A stretch of DNA of 64,000 bases, from positions 806,001-870,000 of the forward strand of contig JANTUC010000015.1 in the NCBI GenBank assembly GCA_026873275.1. Reading direction: 5' to 3'. The notes beneath the pieces were generated by a model. The model ran no database searches, was not told where the DNA came from, and saw only the letters and a program-made list of their open reading frames with translations. This DNA comes from Pseudopithomyces maydicus (lineage: Eukaryota > Ascomycota > Dothideomycetes > Pleosporales > Didymosphaeriaceae). This document shows positions 45,434 to 57,300 of this stretch, one piece after another (the first letter of the stretch is position 1; each line of letters begins with the position of its first letter). Made by a program: the position numbers and the translations under genes.

Positions 45434-46478
45434 TTAGGCCTTGCCGCCAAAGTGCTCCTTCGCATACTGCTCGCAGGCCTGCACACGGTCAGTCGACATG
45501 CTCACTCTTGTAGGCATTGTCGGACAAGGTTACCTTTGCCGGCTTGCCAACCTTCTGGCCAACGACCTTCCACTTGTTGGCATCGTACTCCTTGATGGCG
45601 GCGAGCAAAGCTGCACTCTGTTTCTATTCCGTCAGCATATGCACACTGGGACACAGATCAGTTACCTGGACCCACCTCGTCTTCCCCAAACTCGGCGTAG
45701 TGCATATCCTGCAACGGTTGTGGTCAGCGAACGGCAGTACAAAAGAGCCAACGGCGACAACGCACCTTGTACCAGTGTTTCTTGACGCTTCCTTCTGTCC
45801 GCTGGGGGAAAGTCTGATGCAGGCAACAGGTCAGTCTACGCCTTGGACATGTGCGCTGCACAGTGTACGTGTACGGTGCCTACCTTTGCGATCTCGCTCC
45901 AGCTGTGGCCGGCGTCCCGCATTTGCTTCAGCCTCTGCTCCTCGGCGGGGGTCCACGGAGTATTCGTCCGACTCTTCTTTGCCTTTGGTTCGGGCACCGG
46001 GGCATCGGCGTCCGCAGATGCAGATGCTGCCGGCGCAGTGTTGCTGCCGGCGCCCGCGGTTGCCGGTGCGGTTGCCATCTGATCTGACGGGTTGTTAAGG
46101 CTCACGGACTTGCGTTTGCGTGCACCGGCCGGCGAGAGCGGCTGGGCCGCGGGCGCGAGGGGGTCCTGAGACGCCGTGATCGCGGATTGGAGGTTAGGCA
46201 GCTCGGTGGATGCGCCGAGCTGGGTGCTGGCGACAACGGGCGAGGGTTTCAGGCTGCGTTTGGAAGCTGGCGAGGCGCTGTGGGGTGCAACAGACGAGGT
46301 CAGCAGGGCGAGGAGGGGCCTCGGGAGATGAAGACAAAGACCACGGCCAGACGGTGGAGGCAGAGGTGAAGGTGAGGTGAAAGTGAGGTGAAGGTGAGGG
46401 TGAGGGTGAGGGAGGATGCGGAGGCAGAGGCGGAGGCGGAGGCAGGCACGATGGTATATGAAGGCATACTCACGACAT
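45434..46478 (-). CDS. Tandem SANT/Myb domain protein with two-codon first exon
   Basis: Six exons, about 202 residues. The ATG (46478-46476) sits in a strong context (GCTGCCACCATGTC) and the first exon is only five bases, followed by GTGAGT; the 196-nt intron ends at CCCCACAG. Exon 2 starts SASPASKRSLKPSPVV and contains ARKRKSVSLNN, a probable nuclear signal, and an Ala-rich linker. SANT repeat 1: NTPWTPAEEQRLKQMRDAGH then SWSEIAKTFPQRTEGSVKKHW. SANT repeat 2: DESAALLAAIKEYDANKWKV then VGQKVGKPAKACEQYAKEHF, ending GGKA. Every intron has GT-AG ends and the phase is kept throughout. The protein is a likely nuclear regulator and a paralogue of the upstream-neighbour SANT gene at 41.3 kb; targets are not known. 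Confidence 0.85.
46321..46444. repeat. Degenerate GGTGA/GGAGGC purine-rich tandem repeats within intron 1
   Basis: Two imperfect arrays, GTGAGG-type (about 46366-46412) and GGAGGC-type (about 46418-46444). On the coding (minus) strand they read as CCTCAC and GCCTCC, making the intron strongly pyrimidine-rich. Both lie inside the first intron of the SANT gene. Confidence 0.8.
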
Positions 46479-48680
46479 GGTGGCAGCGCGTGGGGTCTCG
46501 TGAGGAAGTCTTTGCCTGTGCAGCGAGGTCATGCTCTTCGTGGACAGGCTGGCCCGCACTCAGAGAGAAGGGCTGGGTGGTAGGCGAAGACGGTTGATCA
46601 TGATGGTATTCAAACAGGCGGTGCGAACGCTGATCAGTACATGGAGATACAAAAGGGTCAGGCTGGCGTTGGACCAGCGAATGAGGGCAAGCTGGTGGAC
46701 ATGGCTGTGGGAGACGACCGGGATACTTGGGGTTCTTAGCCAGATGCCGGACCAGCAGGTAGCAGGTGAAGTACCTGGTACCTCGAGCGCGGTGAATGGC
46801 ATGCAGCACACGAGGTCGCGGTACCGGACAGGGCACGGCAGAGAAGAAAGCGGGGTAGCCTCCTGCTGTATGAATTAGGTGGCTTCCCAGTTGCGACGAC
46901 CAGACGAGCGGGGTTCGGCCAGCGCGTGACGCCCCGGTGCATGAGGCAGGCCAACCGCGAACCGCTCCGCCTGCGCGCGCCTGGCCTGCCACCACGGAGC
47001 AGCATCACGAAGCATGGCCTCTTGCCGGCCGTTCTCAGCCCGTGTGTGGACGGGGACAGGCAGGGCCGTGGGGCGGGCGTGCTGCTGCGCACACGTCCAT
47101 GTGTACATGCCCATGTATGCCCATGTATGCCCATGTACGTATATACAGAAGAGGGCCGCGGGGGTGGTTTCGTGCTCGGTCGCGGCTTCCCTCAAATCAT
47201 CGGTGTGGGAAGGCACCAGCCAGCCATCAACCAAGTCGCACACATCGACCACGTCGCTCCCGACCAGCACCACCATACCATCGCGACCAGCACCGAGACG
47301 GCCAATCGCGCCCCGAATGTCGAGATTGTACTTATACTAATTACCCACCTGGACCGCCGTGTCCGCTCTGCCCGTTCGTGGATCCAGAAGTCCATGCATC
47401 CATCCATTCAGCCATTGTGATGCCCCGTGCCTGTTCGTAAGCAGCCGCCGCCGCCGACCACCACAGGTCCGTCTCCTCTCCTCACCAGACCAGACCTGCC
47501 AGACCAGACCAGCTCGCTCCACGCTGCAGGGCCTCTGCTCTTTATGTATGTATCAACCTCCAGGGCTGCTGCCCTTGCCCGTGCCCCTCCAGACTCCACA
47601 CCGAACTGTTGTTGCGTTTCCGCGCCAAGCCGCCCTCAGACAGTCCAGGTGTCGCTCGCGTTCCATCCCCATCTCCTACTCACCGCTGTCACGGAACCGC
47701 TGGGTCGTCATGCTCTGCGCGGATCGCTGCGCTTCCGACCCTCTTTGTTTCGCGCGTCTCACGGCGTCTGCAATGCCTCGTCGTACGCGCCGTCATCGTG
47801 TCCAAGCAGCGCCTTGGTCGCCAGCCTCCTCTCAGAGCTCGAGCGTGTGCCCGAATGCCAGATGCTAGAGCACCTTTTTTGTGCAGCTTTCTGTCGACAC
47901 TTGTGCATGCTGCCTCCCTCAGAATACGATCGACTTTATTGCGCACGGCTCCCCCTGGCGTCTGTCACCTCGTCCTTTCAGTTAGCGCCCGTCGTTGACG
48001 GACCTCCGGGTAGGCTTGTTTACTCCCTAAACACTCTGTCAAACGTCTCGCTACCCCAGTGCTGCCGCACGTCCCCCGCTCTAACGCGCCGAGTTTTGAA
48101 ACCGCCTCTGCTATTCCCCAATTGCGCCGTAAATTCATGCACTCTCCACACTCCTGCTCGCGTCTAGATCTCGTTCAAACTATCGTCCCATCCCTTTCAA
48201 GCTTAGCACGTCTCGTGTCAAGGGTTTTCCAAACATTTTGGCGTCGAACGCCGGCACCCACCATGACGACGATCAAAACTTAGCTGCAGTACTGAGGTTT
48301 GAAAACGCTGCCAACATCAGAACCTGCCACTCCAATCAGCCATGCCGCCTGCTGGCCCGGGAACTACCCGTTTCCTGTCCATGTCCAAACTCTATATCTT
48401 GTCGGATGCCCCAAGATTTCCAGGCCTCAACTGCAACTGTTCCAACGGATCCGTCTTTGTTTTCTTAGCAGCCTTGTAATTACTTTCTTTTACTCCCCAC
48501 TGGTTGGGCTGCCTTACACTCTTTAATTCACATTGCTGAGCAATTCCTCTGTGTGGGTCTACACGCTTGTAATACATTCTTTCACGAGCCAGTCTCGACG
48601 AAAACAAAAGTACGACTTGACGATACTTCATCCAAGACAGTCTCTACACTGCAACAAACCTTCCACATCACTACGCAACA
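46479..48680. other. Long divergent promoter region between two SANT genes
   Basis: About 2.2 kb, GC-rich. It contains a decanucleotide repeat (47101-47139) and pyrimidine-rich stretches on the plus strand near 47900-48660 that suit a long 5' UTR. ORFs here overlap each other in several frames without domains. Confidence 0.45.
47101..47139. repeat. Decanucleotide repeat (CCCATGTATG)n
   Basis: About four tandem copies of a 10-base unit, with the outer copies diverged (CATGTACATG-like ends). Confidence 0.85.
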
Positions 48681-49688
48681 ATGCTTCACCACCAGCCTCA
48701 AATCCTATCTCCGCTTGCTGAGATGGACACCCACTCCTCAAGCTCTTCCATCCGAGCCCGCAAGATGTCTGCTGGCGGTAACCGATCTTGGTCCGAAGAA
48801 GAGGTGCGTGCCTTCTGACAGTGATGCATTACATATTCTAACGGAGAACAGGAAAACTACCTTCTGCAGACGCGCATGCAAAAGATGCCCTACAAACACA
48901 TTGCTGCCCACCTCAAGAAGACTGAGCTGGCATGCCGCCTCCACTATCACCAACTGTCACACGGCAGCCATCGCCGTAAGCGGACCTCGTCCGTTTCCTC
49001 CTCGACCTCATGCAGCTCTTCCGGTCAGTCCACGGCATTTTCCATGGGAATGGACATGGATGACTATTCTCAATCCTCCCGCCACGGCTCACCCATGAGC
49101 TACACCGGCGGCAGCCCGCATGTAAGATCGGCTTCGATGAGCTCCTCGCCCGGTCGCAACCAGCACAAGATCCTCCTTCCCAAGCCATGCCCCATGACAC
49201 CGCGTGACTCGCCCGAGCCGCACAACAGTCTCCGAATCAACACCGGTGTGGCACACCAACCCAAGGTCGTTGACACTGACCGTCTTCGGGCCATCTACGA
49301 AGCTCGCCGTCAACAATTCTGGGCTACGATTGCTGCTGATTACGGTGCCGATGTTTCTCCTGCCCAGCTCGAGGAAATCTGGCGTTCTGGTTCCAATGCG
49401 GTCCGTCCTCCGACCCCGGATGCTTCTCCTGATGGCAGCATGATGCACATCCCTGTCTTGAAACCTTCGCCTTTTACCTACGGTTCCCCGGTTAACAACG
49501 ACGCCGGCAAGCACTTCGGCAACATGAACATCAGCGCTGTTTCCGCTCCCGATCGTATGCCTTATGTGCTGCCTATGCCTGTCCCTTCCGTCGGTCGACC
49601 CAGGTCCGGCACATGGAGCTCTGCACCTCGGGACAATATGCCCATTGCGAGCCTTTTGACCGAGGACAAGCATCCCCGTGCCCAGTAA
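48681..49688 (+). CDS. SANT/Myb-like protein with Ser-rich linker
   Basis: Two exons (48681-48803, 48852-49688; 48-nt intron) give about 319 residues. The ATG at 48681 (LHHQPQILSPLAEMDTHSSS) is preceded by ACGCAACA. The SANT repeat crosses the intron: GNRSWSEEEENYLLQTRMQK then PYKHIAAHLKKTELACRLHY, followed by a basic HRRKR and a long Ser/Met/Pro-rich linker. A second helical segment near residue 190 reads DRLRAIYEARRQQFWATIAA with DVSPAQLEEIWRSG. The rest is Pro/Ser-rich. A probable nuclear regulator. Its single-SANT layout differs from the two neighbours. Confidence 0.85.
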
Positions 49689-52299
49689 GACGGCAACGTC
49701 GCGCTTCTTGCCGGTTTCTGATCAACTTTTTTTTCTTACTTTCGTTCAATCCTATTTTACCTTAGCTGTTTAGTTCGATGTTACTGGTGGCACTGGTTTT
49801 CGTTGGTCACGGACGGTTAGTCGCCCAGTCGCATCTGGGCCAGGAGTATCTTGGCTCATCTGGTTTTCTTCACAATCAAAATACCAAGGGGGCAGTTGGA
49901 TTAGCAACATAGCAACACCAAAGGCAGCAAAAAACAATTGAAAATTGAATTGGCTTTCGAGTGCCACCCTGGCAACACTTGGTTCTCTCTTTTTTTTTGC
50001 TACAGACCTGATTCTGAATTGTGATGTGGCTTCCAGGAGTGCAGAGGCATCGCTTGGCGCGCGGCTCATGCGGCTCGACATATATGGACCTGCAGCTATA
50101 GCAGCCAAAGCTGACACACTTTTCGCGCAGCTATCGACTGTTTCAGCGAGAATACTTCAGTCAAAGTGGGGTCTACTCTTCCTAGCCCGTCGTATTTCTG
50201 TAGCGTCGTTGCTAGAATAAAAATCCTCAGGGACAGGAAACACTCATGCAAAGTCGGACTGGGAACATGCAACGGCATTCTCCAGACCTCGTGACTGGCG
50301 TTTTATGGACCTTGATGCGAGGCGACATAGCACCTACCATTTTGGGACATCTCAAACTGGCGCCACAGTTCTCGTACATGACTCGTTACATGTACCTGCT
50401 AAACGAGCCTGTGAAACAGGGGACGTTGTCCCACAATACTGCCGGAACTCCTCCATGCAGCTCACGATAGTCGATATTCGTTCAAGTCTCTTGTCTTCAA
50501 ACCGCATTGGAGAAGGTGCAATGCATCTGCGTGGGGTCCCTGGGTTCAATCGTACGACCTGCTTTGTCGCAACCAAGTAACAAACGAACTAGGCCATCCT
50601 AGCCACCACCAGTGCAAAGCTTTACCACTTGAACATTGAGTAGACAATGGTGCAGAATTGATCGACTTTGCGTGCATAAATCAGTAGCGAAAGCAGAGTC
50701 GCACACACAAGGTGTTCATGCCTTACTCACGTCTGCTACATTGTCATGCGATTTTACGTTTTACAACACAGTTACCCACGACTTGTATGTACGAACGTTC
50801 TTCGTGGGTATCCACTGTTTCCTCACTCACCAGAACTGGTTTTTCGGAATAGATATTGGCTCCGCTGGTATCGTGTGTTGAGAGTGTCCCATGAATCAGT
50901 CCCCGTCTCTAAAAGGCCTAGCCTCCGCGATAGATCACAGACCCGATAGATACCTGACAGGTCAGTCGTTCTGCTCGCCTTTCCTGCAAGGCTGTTGACG
51001 CCGTGGTGTGTGACGCCACACCCTTAGTCCTCTTGCGCCACATCTTCCCTGTCACCGTCCCCCTTTTCTTTATTGGACATGACAATGCAGTTTGCCGATC
51101 AAAGCTTAAATCCACTGCCTTCTGGCACGGTAGCAGGCGAGAGATCCTGCGAATCTAGATACGGATCGCAATGCATTATTGCAGAGTCGCTTTCCTCTCG
51201 TCGCCTGTACCGCCTGTACCGCCTTGTGGGCCTATCTCCAAGGCCGTTGGAAACTTTTTGCAACACGGCGCAGGCCCTTCGCTGCATACCGTATCCACAG
51301 ACCCGGAATTTGTGAGGTGTGTGTATCCACCGAGTGCCCTGCATATGCCTGAGCCAGCGATCCAGTGATGTTGTGTTCCGCGAACTGCCCTTGCGCTGCT
51401 CGGAAACGAAGTTTATGCGTTGCGTCAACAGAGTCAGACGTGGCTGGTCCCAGGCCACATCGCTGGGTCACCGGGTCACCCACCGGTCGGGCGAGCAGAG
51501 TGCTTTGTGCATGAATTCCTGAGGCTATAGGGGCAAATGTCGTCAGAAACTACACGAAGCGGGTGGACAGGGCTGATCTGATCTGTGCCCAAGAGGACGA
51601 CGGAAGCGGCACGGTCAAGGCCCGTCGCGCTGGGGGTTCGCAATGGCGACTGGAAGTGACCGCCATGCGCCTTGGGACAGCCAACGGGCTTTCTGAACGA
51701 GCTGTTCGCCTACAAGCGCGTTGCGTCGACCCTCTGCACGTACCTGACGTCTTTCGCGTCGTTCCTGGCGGCCCATGACTCGCAGCGTCCCAGTGCGTGC
51801 TAACCTTGTCGATGGTGCGCTGATCCCTGGCTAACACTGCACTGACGCCAACCATCGATTCTCACATCATCACCATGATCTATCCGCCCGTCCCATCGGA
51901 GGCTTTTACCTGCCAATACGCATGAATATTGTCGCTGTACTTGGACTTCCATGCGCGCATGATTTTCATATTACAGCGGCGTATGCCGGGCCACGGTAAG
52001 CGAAATTAGTATCCGAATGGCGGGAAGACAGCTTAGGCGGGCCGCCTGATGTTCTGGAAAACGCGTCGCGGACGCGTCTTGGGCATACATCGTGGTGAAC
52101 AGAAGGATTTGGGTTCCAGCAGCCCAGTGAGCTTACTCTCGGCGGATACAATCAGGCCCAAAAAGGCGTGGCATGACGTTCGGGTGATGATGAGAGTCTT
52201 GCATTCTCGTATTTTCACACTTTGAGGTGATGAAGGATGCGTTGGCATATGGAAGCAGGGCCCTTCATCGAACCGAGAGAGATACGACTTCGAGCTCCA
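49689..52299. other. Gene desert, first half
   Basis: About 2.6 kb of mixed composition. It contains the 3' UTR of the SANT gene (T-rich at 49728-49742). ORFs are short and overlap on both strands. A T-loop-like GGTTCAATC at 50545 was examined and rejected as a tRNA. Confidence 0.45.
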
Positions 52300-54384
52300 A
52301 TGGTGGGGCTATTGAGGGAAGAAGTTGATGGTCAAAGCTGGCACTCGGTTGAATAAACGACATGAAGATAGGGAGAACAAAGTATCCCATATCAAATCCA
52401 TAGAGAGGCTCATGTAGCTGAAAATTCTTATTCAACGATATCAATAGCGTTTAATAATAACAAATCTACTTAGATCTAGCTTTGGACCATTTCCAATAGC
52501 AATGTTACTACTTTAGCATTGTCGTGACTGTAACCTGCTCGTCTCTGCGATTATTTCTAAAATACCTAATCTATATAACAAAGTTTCTGTCTTCTGTCAA
52601 CGCTCTATGATGAATGTACGGAACTGGATGAAACGAACAGAGTTCTTTCAAGACCATATAAAAGATAACATAGTAATTGGTTCACATGTATCAATGTAAC
52701 CCTCACATTAGACTTTTCACGATTTCCTTCAGCTATGGTATTCTTCTTCTAAATCTATGCAGTGAAGTAACCGTGCTATTGGCGAGATCCTCAAAGTATG
52801 CAGATCTTGCCATATATATTTCGCAAGGCTATTTGGGAGAGTCATATTCCGCCTAAGTGGTAGAACCATCTGACATGCGGTCAATAAATATGTGCAAACT
52901 GTTGGGAGTGCCCAGAATAGTACCAACTTCGAACAGTGCTTGGGATTCATTGCTCACGATCGCTCTTATCAAGTACTAGTTTCACAGTCCTGCGTTTATT
53001 GTCTTTCAATTTAGTTCTTAGAACTCACGTCATGTTTGTCTTACCTTGTCGAGAGAGGAACATAAATTCTTCCACCCATCATGTTTTCACCAATTCAAAT
53101 ATACTATTAGATCTTTCTCTCAATTCGTCAATAGGTAGGTCAACAATTTACTTTGAGGAAAACAAATAACTTGAAGAACACATACGTTCAGCTACTCTCA
53201 AGTAAAGTGGAATTACAACTTATTTTTCAATCAAGAAGTCTTCACAAAGATAGTAAGTACATGGGAAGTTAATAAAAGTACATCCTATCATTTCTGGTGG
53301 TTCAAAATATTAATCACATTACCGTGCTAGCAGATATGATATGTGCTCCACCCACCAGCAGGTCTATGTACCCTGTAAACACATGTTCTATAAAGTATTA
53401 TGACGTGGGCTGAATCCCTCACATCTAGATTATGTGTTTCTTGTGCACAGTTAAAATAGATTGGTGGTACGAATGACAAACGTGCAATATGCCTGTATCA
53501 TCTCTTGAATATTTACTCAACACTTCACTCTTTTATCAAATCGCCGAGATTCGTAGTCGATTTATTGTTTCACACGTATATCGTCCCTCTTTTCGGCCTA
53601 GTTACAGGTATCGATACAAAGTGATATACCTATAACGCTTTTTATGCCTACTCTTTAGCTGTTAGAGCGCTGTTCATTTGCTTACTCGCTCGCACGCATA
53701 TAGACTTCTCCTTTTTGTAGCTTGTGTTAATTTATGGATGCCCGATGCTAATTATTTATACGCATAAGTTACGAATATCTTTAAAATAAAGAAAATCTTC
53801 CGAGGAATAATTCCAAAGGCATCCCTTGGGCGTGTCTAGATTCCCCGTAATCGTTGTCCTAAAGACAGAGAAAACCTACGTAAGTGGGTTATATCCGAAA
53901 GTTATAGCTTCATCTACGTATTCCCCAAGATGAATCCTGATACGAAAACCTTTTCCGAGCACATGCCTGGTACTGGCGCTATACTATTATTAACAAATAG
54001 TAGTAATACTACGTAGCTGTCTGGGTATTGGTCAACAAAACAGGACAACCCACGGTTTCAAAAACTTCACGCTCACCTATCAAGCAAATGGCATTGAACA
54101 GATCATAAAGCGTTACTCATTCATCTCGACTACTCTCCAAGTCTCGACCCCCGAAAATCTCAGCGCCGAAACCCACAATCCCTTACCAGATAAAGTATTA
54201 TACAACCCAATCAGGGCGCTCAAACATCAGGTATATTCCAGAATTAAACAAATCCAGTCGTGTCGTCGTGTCCCTCATAAAACCCTATACATCCCATCCC
54301 AGACCTAGAACAAAATGCCATAAACGCAATAAAAAGCTTAGATGGAAAAAAATCATAAAATGAATACTGCGAACCGGGCGGGTA
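52300..54384. other. AT-rich gene desert
   Basis: About 2 kb, strongly AT-rich, with almost no ORF above 60 codons. It ends at the 3' side of the large Ser/Pro-rich gene. The composition suggests old, mutated non-coding or repeat sequence, possibly RIP-affected; no repeat unit or transposase remnant was recognised. Confidence 0.5.
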
Positions 54385-57300
54385 CTACGCAATGGCACCC
54401 CCTGGCGTACCTGGCTCAACATACCACCTTCCACCGATGCTCTTCCTCAGGGCTTCGCGGCGTCGCTCTGCTCTCTTCTCGCGAAAGCGCTGCTTCACAC
54501 CGCTAAGCCCGATATACTGAACCTGTACGCCCTTGAAACCTGGAATCCTCCTGCCTTGTCGCCACGTTTCGCGGGTTGGGCGTCTTCTCGGCCTTTCAAA
54601 CGTACTCGATGACGCCAGCGAGGCACGGCTGGGCCGTTTCAAGATACGTGCGGAATGAGTGCGGCGGAAAGACATGGTCGGCGGTTGAATAATGATCTTC
54701 GGGGCTTCGCGCTTTGTAGTTCTAGCTGATATACCACGCGGCGGAAAGTTGATATGCGGCTTGCGCTTGTTCGTGCCCGATCTTTCAACGCCCAAGGAGT
54801 TACCAATGTGGAAACTATTATGCGTCTTGAAGCCATTTGTCAGCCTTCTACCAAGAACACCCAATCTACGGGGCGAAGGCGGCTCGGAATCATCGTCTTC
54901 AATATCGCTTGTGTCACCACCGGCTGGTAGAACATCCGTTTCGCTATCGGAATCACTATCTTCAAAGCCATCCCAAAAGCCGCGTGGACGCCAAAAAGGG
55001 TGCAGACTGCCATCTTCATCATTGACAGAAGGTATCTGAGGCTGGCCATGACCATGATGCGAAACACTAGCGGATCGGCCCCTCATACTCGAAGCGCGGG
55101 CAAGGAATGGCGATATGAGATTATCAGAATAACGACGAGCACGTTGCTTCAGAGAGAGACGGCGTTGTGGATGTGAGTCGGATCGTTTGGGTGGACCAGG
55201 CACAGTCGCTACAAGTTGACGTTCAAGTTCCTCGGCGGGGGTCGGCGGGATAAACTTGATGACTGGAGGTTCAGGGGGCTTGCGTGGGTTTTTGAGCGGC
55301 GAATCAACTGCGCCTCCAAAAGTCGGGAGATCGATCTGCATCGGTGGAGTGGAAGGCTCAATCGTAAACGTAGGCTTTTGTAGTTCTGTGTCTGGGCTTT
55401 CGACGGCATCGACAAATGGCGGGGTGGAAGGCTCCTCGATCTCTTCGATATTGGGCGTTGCGTAGCGCACATCACTCGCAACAAGTTGGTCTTGGGGCTG
55501 CAAGCTCGCGCGGGCCCCTTGTTGTACAACGAGAAGGGAATTATTGTTGTGAGGATAAATGCTAACAGCCGTAGCTTCACTGACTTCAATGGGCGTGTCC
55601 GAAAATTGCGAGAAAGGTGTCGTCTGCGAGAACAGATGGCGGGCCATCGCGTGTTCATCAGTCCGTATAGTAGATCTGTCGAAGCTCACACGACCATTCT
55701 CATCAGTCTGAAAAGAGTGCCATTCGTGACTTGACCGAGCAAATTCTTCGTTATGCACGCCGTCTAAGCTGGAACGCAGAATCGTTTCTCGTGGTGAACG
55801 TGACGTACGGTCTTGACTAATTGAACTTCGTCTTCTTTCCTCGGAACGTCCGCGTGTAGACACTGATCCCCTGCGTACCGTTGGTCCGGTGTCGGTTGAT
55901 GAAGCTCGTGCATGTAGAGGTTCTTGAGTTTGAGGGGACCCTACAAGATTCGGTGTCGGAGACTCATTCACTATTAGCAAGTGGCGCACTCTATCGAGCA
56001 TGGCAGAGGGAGGACGAGCGTCTTGCTGATCTGGATCATGTACCTCGTACTCGTCCATTGTTATTGTTTCGGGAGATTGAATGGAGAAGGAATCCGGTGG
56101 AATTTCAGGAAGCAATTTGTTGGTGTTAGGTGTAGTATCCAATGCTTCTGGCTCCCGAGAAATCAACTTGGGAAGTAGAAGGTTGTGCACGTCACTGACA
56201 GGCGATGATGATGATGCCGCTTCCACGTAAGCAAGCCTTGAGGACGTTTTTCTTTCGCGTTTGGGGCTTGGACTTTCAGGCGGAGAGACATCAACGACGC
56301 TATGGGAAATCGACGGAGTACGTAGTCTGCCTGCTGCCTCAGGAGCTGATACGATACGTTTGTGAGAATTCCTTGTGGGTTGGTTGCGTGTCACTGAATT
56401 CGACCGACTCATAATATCTGCTGCAGGTTGTAACACGCTCTTGATGGAGCGTTGGTGGGCGAGTGTGACCGCAGCGCTTTCCTCCGCACGCTGTCGAAGC
56501 GAGGCTGGGGAAGCCGTGCGGTCACCCATAGTACTAGAATCAACACTAAGTCGTTTCCACCTGTCACTGATACTTGCTCTTTTGTGAATCAGCCGATGCA
56601 ATGGTACATCCTCGGATCGAATAGGTGTACGGGAAATAATTGTTGCCTCATGTTCCATTGGCGACTCTGGTTCTTTTCCTATTCTGTAGGCTAAGTTCTT
56701 TCCTGAATGTCGCAATGTTCGTCGTCTTTGTGGTGGTGTTAGCACAACCGTTGCCTCTACCACGGTAGACGACATGGACGCCGAGGAAAAGCGCTTCTGG
56801 TCATTGTCAGTACCAAGCGCGCTCGAAGCCTCGGTAGGCCAACCAATTGACTTGGCGAAGTTTTCGATAGATGGTGTGTGAGGGCTGTATTTGCTGGCCT
56901 CCACGCGCTCGCGAAGACTGGACGTTCGCCTCGGCGTTGATAGGGTAGCTGTTGATGGTTCTGGTGAAGCAGGCCTGAGAGCTACCTGCTCTTTTCGTGG
57001 TGACGGTTTGCGCCTGCGTACCGTCACATTTCGCATCAAATTTGTATCATATTCTCGGTTCGGTATGTTCTCTGGTCTCAGATTACCGTTCCCTCCCAGT
57101 TCACGTTCAGTTCCTTCTGGGCCATCGTCCAATGGCGCTTCAATAACAGTATTTCTCGGAGTGATGTCGTCTTCTTCATTTTCGAAAGCTAGTCCTAGAC
57201 CTCGATCTTCTTCAACGACGCTCAAGCGTGCACCTGTAGGTGTACTTGATCGACTCGATAGTTCTGACGACGAAGGCTCCTCTCTGGCAGTCGTGAAGGA

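Noticed and set aside
50530..50565. T-arm-like GGTTCAATCG
   Set aside because: No A box or cloverleaf upstream at a suitable distance.
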